DNA of 8,567 nucleotides from Clostridiales bacterium (GTDB lineage: Bacteria; Bacillota; Clostridia; Oscillospirales; Ruminococcaceae): NCBI GenBank assembly GCA_012800685.1, contig JAAZIT010000440.1:1-8567 (forward strand), in the 5' to 3' direction. Numbering within the stretch: the first letter of the stretch is position 1; each line of letters opens with the position of its first letter. The notes beneath the pieces are model-generated. The model was not told where the DNA came from and did no database searches. It saw only the letters and a list, made by a program, of their open reading frames with translations. Shown piece after piece: positions 6,084 to 8,567 of this stretch. Made by a program: the position numbers and the translations under genes.

Positions 6084-6974
6084 TTATTTAACTAATCCGA
6101 TTTTTTGCATAGATGTTTTAAGCTTTTCTCTTGTACTGTCACTCATTTTATAAAGGGGAAGTCGACATTCGCCAACATTAAAGCCCATAATATTTAAAGC
6201 TTCCTTAATAGGAACAGGGTTTACATCAAGGAATAAATTGTTTGTAAATTCAAGAAGTCCATAAGCCTTAGCTCTAGCTTCATCATATCTATTCTCTAAA
6301 CAGAGTGCACATATTTCATGAGTTTCAAAAGGCATACAGTTTGAAATAACAGAAATAACTCCCTTGCCACCAAGTGACATGATTGGAATAATTTGATCAT
6401 CATTTCCACTATATACATCGATACTTTCACCACACTCAGCTATAAGCTTTGCAACATATGAAATGTTTCCGCTCGCTTCTTTTACAGCCACAATATTTTT
6501 ATGATTTGAAAGCTCTTTAATAGTGCTAACCTCCATATTAATTCCAGTTCTTCCAGGGATATTATAAAGAATTATTGGAATATCCACTGCATCAGCTATA
6601 ACCGTGAAGTGTTTAACAAGTCCTGCCTGAGAGGTTTTATTATAATATGGAGTAACAATTAAAAGTGCATCAGCGCCAAGCTCTTGAGCTTCAATAGAAA
6701 GCTTTAGAGCATATGCTGTATCATTACTTCCAGTGCCAGCGATTACAGGGACTCTTTTATTAACCTTATTTACTGTAAATTTAATTGCTTCAATATGCTC
6801 TTCATCAGTCATTGTTGCACTCTCGCCTGTAGTACCACAAACGATAATTGCATCAGTTCCATTATCAATATTATAATCAATTAATTGACCAAACATTTGA
6901 TAATCAATCTCACCATTTTTGTCCATTGGTGTAACGATAGCAACACCAGCGCCAGTAAAAATTGTGTTTTTCAT
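6084..6974 (-). CDS. dapA: 4-hydroxy-tetrahydrodipicolinate synthase
   Basis: This cytoplasmic TIM-barrel aldolase condenses pyruvate with aspartate semialdehyde. Schiff-base Lys165 sits in VAVKEASGN. The proton-relay residues are Thr48 in GTTGES, Tyr111 and Tyr137 in LYNIPGRTG, with Arg142 binding substrate; all align with E. coli DapA at a constant offset of four (Thr44, Tyr107, Tyr133, Arg138, Lys161). The length of 296 matches the family. At the allosteric lysine site, Ser52, Ala53, His60, Asn84 and Tyr110 are kept, but the positions of E. coli His53 and Glu84 are Asp57 and Tyr88. This suggests weak or no lysine feedback (inference), leaving the riboswitch as the main lysine control. AAAGGAG lies 7 nt before the ATG. 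The gene follows asd by 36 bp, indicating co-transcription. Confidence 0.96.
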   Translation of the reverse strand: MKNTIFTGAGVAIVTPMDKNGEIDYQMFGQLIDYNIDNGTDAIIVCGTTGESATMTDEEHIEAIKFTVNKVNKRVPVIAGTGSNDTAYALKLSIEAQELGADALLIVTPYYNKTSQAGLVKHFTVIADAVDIPIILYNIPGRTGINMEVSTIKELSNHKNIVAVKEASGNISYVAKLIAECGESIDVYSGNDDQIIPIMSLGGKGVISVISNCMPFETHEICALCLENRYDEARAKAYGLLEFTNNLFLDVNPVPIKEALNIMGFNVGECRLPLYKMSDSTREKLKTSMQKIGLVK

Positions 6975-7010
6975 TGTCGTTCTCCTTTCATCGTGAACGG
7001 AATTAAATAA

Positions 7011-8090
7011 TTAGTCAAAATATTTTTTTGCAGCTAGCAATTCGGCTAGAAGTACAGCACCACCAGCAGCACCTCTTAACGTGTTGTGTGATAAGCATAC
7101 AAATTTATAATCATACTGTGTGTCTTCACGTAAACGACCGATTGAAACAGCCATTCCGCCCTCCATATCTCTATCAAGCCTAGCCTGTGGCCTGTTATCA
7201 TCCTCAAAGTAGTTTAGGAATTGCTTTGGAGCGGATGGGAGCTCAAGCTCTTGTGGAACTCCAACAAATTCCTTCCAGCATTTTAATATTTCTTCTTTAG
7301 ATGGTTTATTATCAAAAGAAACAAACACTGCTGCTGTATGACCATTTGAAACAGGAACTCTTAAGCATTGTGTTGTAATTTCAGGTTTAACAGCATTTAC
7401 AATCTTATCGCCCTCAATATGTCCCCAAACCTTAAGTGGCTCTTGCTCTGATTTTTCTTCCTCGCCACCTATAAATGGTATAACATTATCTAGCATTTCT
7501 GGCCATGTTTCAAAGGTTTTTCCTGCCCCTGAAATTGCCTGATAGGTACAGGCTAAAACTTTATTTACACCATATTTCATTAGTGGGTGAAGTGCTGGTA
7601 CATAGCTTTGAATTGAACAGTTTGATTTAACTGCGATAAAACCTTTCTTTGTACCAAGTGATTTTCTTTGTGCTTCAATAATTTCAATATGCTCTGGATT
7701 AATCTCTGGAACAACCATTGGCACAGTTTCAGTGGCTCTATGTGCTGAGTTATTTGAAACAACAGGGCATTCAGCTTTTGCGTATGCAATCTCTAATGCT
7801 TTAATTTCGGCTTTTTTCATATCAACTGCACAGAAAACAAAGTCGACCATTCCTGCAATCTTTTCAATGTCAGCTGTTGCGTCAAGGATAATCATATCTT
7901 TCATTGAAGAAGGCATTTCTTTATCCATTGCCCATCTTGAACCAACGGCTTCTTCATATGTTTTTCCAGCGCTTCGTGGTGATGCTGCTAAACAAACAAC
8001 ATTAAACCAAGGGTGGTTTTCTAAGAGAATTGCAAATCTCTGTCCAACCATTCCTGTTGCGCCAATAATTCCAACGTTATACTTTTTCAT
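7011..8090 (-). CDS. asd: Aspartate-semialdehyde dehydrogenase, archaeal/fungal type
   Basis: This enzyme reduces 4-aspartyl phosphate to aspartate semialdehyde with NADPH, the branch point for the lysine/diaminopimelate and the threonine/methionine routes. I chose the ATG at 8090-8088 because AAAGGAG (8103-8097) lies 6 nt upstream and the protein then starts MKKYNVGIIGATG. The in-frame ATG at 8120 adds ten residues but has no ribosome site. With this start the protein has 359 residues: nucleotide-binding GATGMVGQ at 10-17, catalytic Cys158 in SNCSIQ and the general-base His251 in SNGHTAAVF. The spacing and the SNCSI and NGHT forms fit the branch of the family found in archaea and fungi and in many Clostridia, not the classic E. 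coli type. It is the first gene after the lysine riboswitch. Confidence 0.95.
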   Translation of the reverse strand: MKKYNVGIIGATGMVGQRFAILLENHPWFNVVCLAASPRSAGKTYEEAVGSRWAMDKEMPSSMKDMIILDATADIEKIAGMVDFVFCAVDMKKAEIKALEIAYAKAECPVVSNNSAHRATETVPMVVPEINPEHIEIIEAQRKSLGTKKGFIAVKSNCSIQSYVPALHPLMKYGVNKVLACTYQAISGAGKTFETWPEMLDNVIPFIGGEEEKSEQEPLKVWGHIEGDKIVNAVKPEITTQCLRVPVSNGHTAAVFVSFDNKPSKEEILKCWKEFVGVPQELELPSAPKQFLNYFEDDNRPQARLDRDMEGGMAVSIGRLREDTQYDYKFVCLSHNTLRGAAGGAVLLAELLAAKKYFD

Positions 8091-8144
8091 AAAAATCTCC
8101 TTTATTTCACGCATTTTCATGCGAAATTTTTAAATCTAGTTAAT

Positions 8145-8171
8145 AAAAAAACTGGTTTAAAAAACCAGTTT
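8145..8171 (-). terminator. Intrinsic terminator, expression platform of the lysine riboswitch
   Basis: On the minus strand AAACTGGTTT and AAACCAGTTT (8171-8162 with 8158-8149) form a 9-10 bp stem with a 3-nt loop, followed by a U-tract (8150-8145). It lies between the aptamer and asd and should form when lysine is bound. A six-pair match exists between CTGGTT in its 5' arm (8168-8163) and GACCAG at the very start of the transcript (8436-8431), a weak antiterminator candidate. Confidence 0.85.
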
Positions 8172-8198
8172 ATCACACAAATCCACAATATTAGAGTT

Positions 8199-8239
8199 GA
8201 CATATCAATAGAAAAATATTATAATTAAAAAGATATGTC
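8199..8239 (-). other. Inverted repeat between lysine aptamer and terminator
   Basis: GACATATC (8239-8232) and GATATGTC (8206-8199) are perfectly complementary over 8 bp, with a 25-nt AT-rich loop. The first arm directly abuts the 3' strand of the aptamer's basal helix. It may be a linker helix of the expression platform. Confidence 0.45.
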
Positions 8240-8431
8240 GATAGCACTCCATCATTTGTATGATGACAATTACAAGCTTTTTCAACCTGCAATCAGAGCT
8301 AAATCCATGCCTAAGGTTTTATCTCTTCGGCAATCGCACCTTTCGCAGCTTTTGTCTAGGCAACTTGCACTTAAAAGTCTAGTGGACTCGTTATGCCAAA
8401 AGCAGTTACTTATTTTGATTGCACCTCTATC
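8240..8431 (-). ncRNA. Lysine riboswitch (L-box) aptamer
   Basis: Read on the minus strand, the L-box signature elements appear in order: GATAGAGGTGC at the 5' end (8431-8421), AAGTAACTGC, GCGAAAGGTGCGATTGCCGA with the following AGAG (8346-8323), TTGCAGGTTG, and the 3' hairpin GTCATCATACAAATGATGGAG closing with TGCTATC (8267-8240). The basal helix pairs GATAG with CTATC. The aptamer binds lysine and acts here by transcription attenuation through the terminator downstream, controlling asd-dapA-dapB. The genes fit the ligand exactly. Identification is by eye from the family consensus. Confidence 0.94.
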
Positions 8432-8442
8432 TGGTCAATTTT

Positions 8443-8471
8443 ATGATAACAGACTTTAGTCTATCTGTCAA
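8443..8471 (-). promoter_or_regulatory. Sigma-A promoter of the lysine operon
   Basis: On the minus strand a perfect TTGACA (8471-8466), a 17-bp spacer and TATCAT (8448-8443) place the transcription start near 8436, just before the aptamer. The spacer holds a palindrome, AGACT-TT-AGTCT (8451-8462, as read on plus). Confidence 0.85.
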
Positions 8472-8553
8472 CACTTTTCTAAAAATATATTGCTTTTTTT
8501 GCCATTTTTAACTATTTTTTAATGATTTTTGCAGAAAATTAGGAGTAAAACAT
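8472..8553. other. Divergent intergenic region, little visible
   Basis: This AT-rich stretch lies between the lysine-operon promoter and the start of the right-edge gene. It contains T-runs (8494-8500 and 8515-8520). I found no convincing plus-strand promoter pair, although the right-edge gene needs one here or upstream. Confidence 0.5.
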
Positions 8554-8567
8554 ATGCTTAATATTAA
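8554..8567 (+). CDS. Start of an unidentified gene (truncated by the right edge)
   Basis: AGGAG at 8541-8545 stands 8 nt before an ATG, and the frame is open for the four complete codons present (M-L-N-I). This is divergent from the lysine operon. Too little is visible to suggest a product, and the call rests only on the ribosome site and position. Confidence 0.5.

Noticed and set aside
8091..8120. Ten-residue N-terminal extension of Asd (MKMREIKEIF)
   Set aside because: There is no Shine-Dalgarno before the upstream ATG, while the internal ATG has AAAGGAG at 6 nt and begins directly with the Rossmann strand; the extension also covers that ribosome site.
7732..8133. 133-codon plus-strand open frame
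   Set aside because: It is antisense to asd, which has full catalytic motifs; there is no ribosome site and the composition is that of a shadow frame.
8235..8459. 74-codon plus-strand open frame
   Set aside because: It lies antisense to the lysine riboswitch and promoter and shows no domain or ribosome site; the RNA on the other strand explains the conservation-type motifs.

Overview
The window comes from an AT-rich, Gram-positive, probably spore-forming Firmicute, most likely a Clostridia-type anaerobe. This is inferred from strong AGGAG-type ribosome sites, intrinsic terminators with U-tracts, an M-box Mg2+ riboswitch and an L-box lysine riboswitch. It also has a lipoprotein signal, an archaeal/fungal-type aspartate-semialdehyde dehydrogenase and a Cys-rich collagen-like protein behind a sigma-K-like promoter. 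No species is assigned.

Layout. Positions 1-403 (minus) hold the N-terminal part of a collagen-like Gly-X-Y protein that runs off the left edge; it contains five 45-bp tandem repeats. Positions 404-556 are a divergent promoter region. From 556 to 3830 (plus) lies a magnesium-transport unit: sigma-A promoter, M-box riboswitch with its terminator, an unannotated 32-codon leader ORF (931-1029) with a very strong ribosome site, then mgtA, a complete P-type Mg2+ ATPase of 894 residues, and its terminator. Positions 3887-5146 (minus) encode a CapA/PgsA-type metallophosphoesterase-fold lipoprotein with its own promoter, between two terminators. Positions 5258-8436 (minus) form a lysine/diaminopimelate operon in the order promoter, lysine riboswitch, terminator, asd, dapA, dapB, terminator. 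At the right edge (8554) a further plus-strand gene begins behind a good ribosome site; only four complete codons are visible.

How the parts work together. asd, dapA and dapB are consecutive steps from aspartyl phosphate to tetrahydrodipicolinate, the route to diaminopimelate for peptidoglycan, lysine and, in spore formers, dipicolinate. Lysine would shut the operon off through the L-box. In the Mg2+ unit, high Mg2+ should favour the riboswitch terminator. A competing pairing between the 3' strand of the aptamer's basal helix and the terminator's 5' arm can be seen directly.

Most notable: between the riboswitch terminator and mgtA sits a short ORF encoding an acidic-then-polyarginine peptide (MDSDGRYRRR...), followed by hairpins. 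This recalls the enterobacterial arrangement in which a Mg2+-sensing leader RNA is combined with the mgtL leader peptide. It may be a second Mg2+- or translation-sensing layer in a Firmicute; that role is inference.
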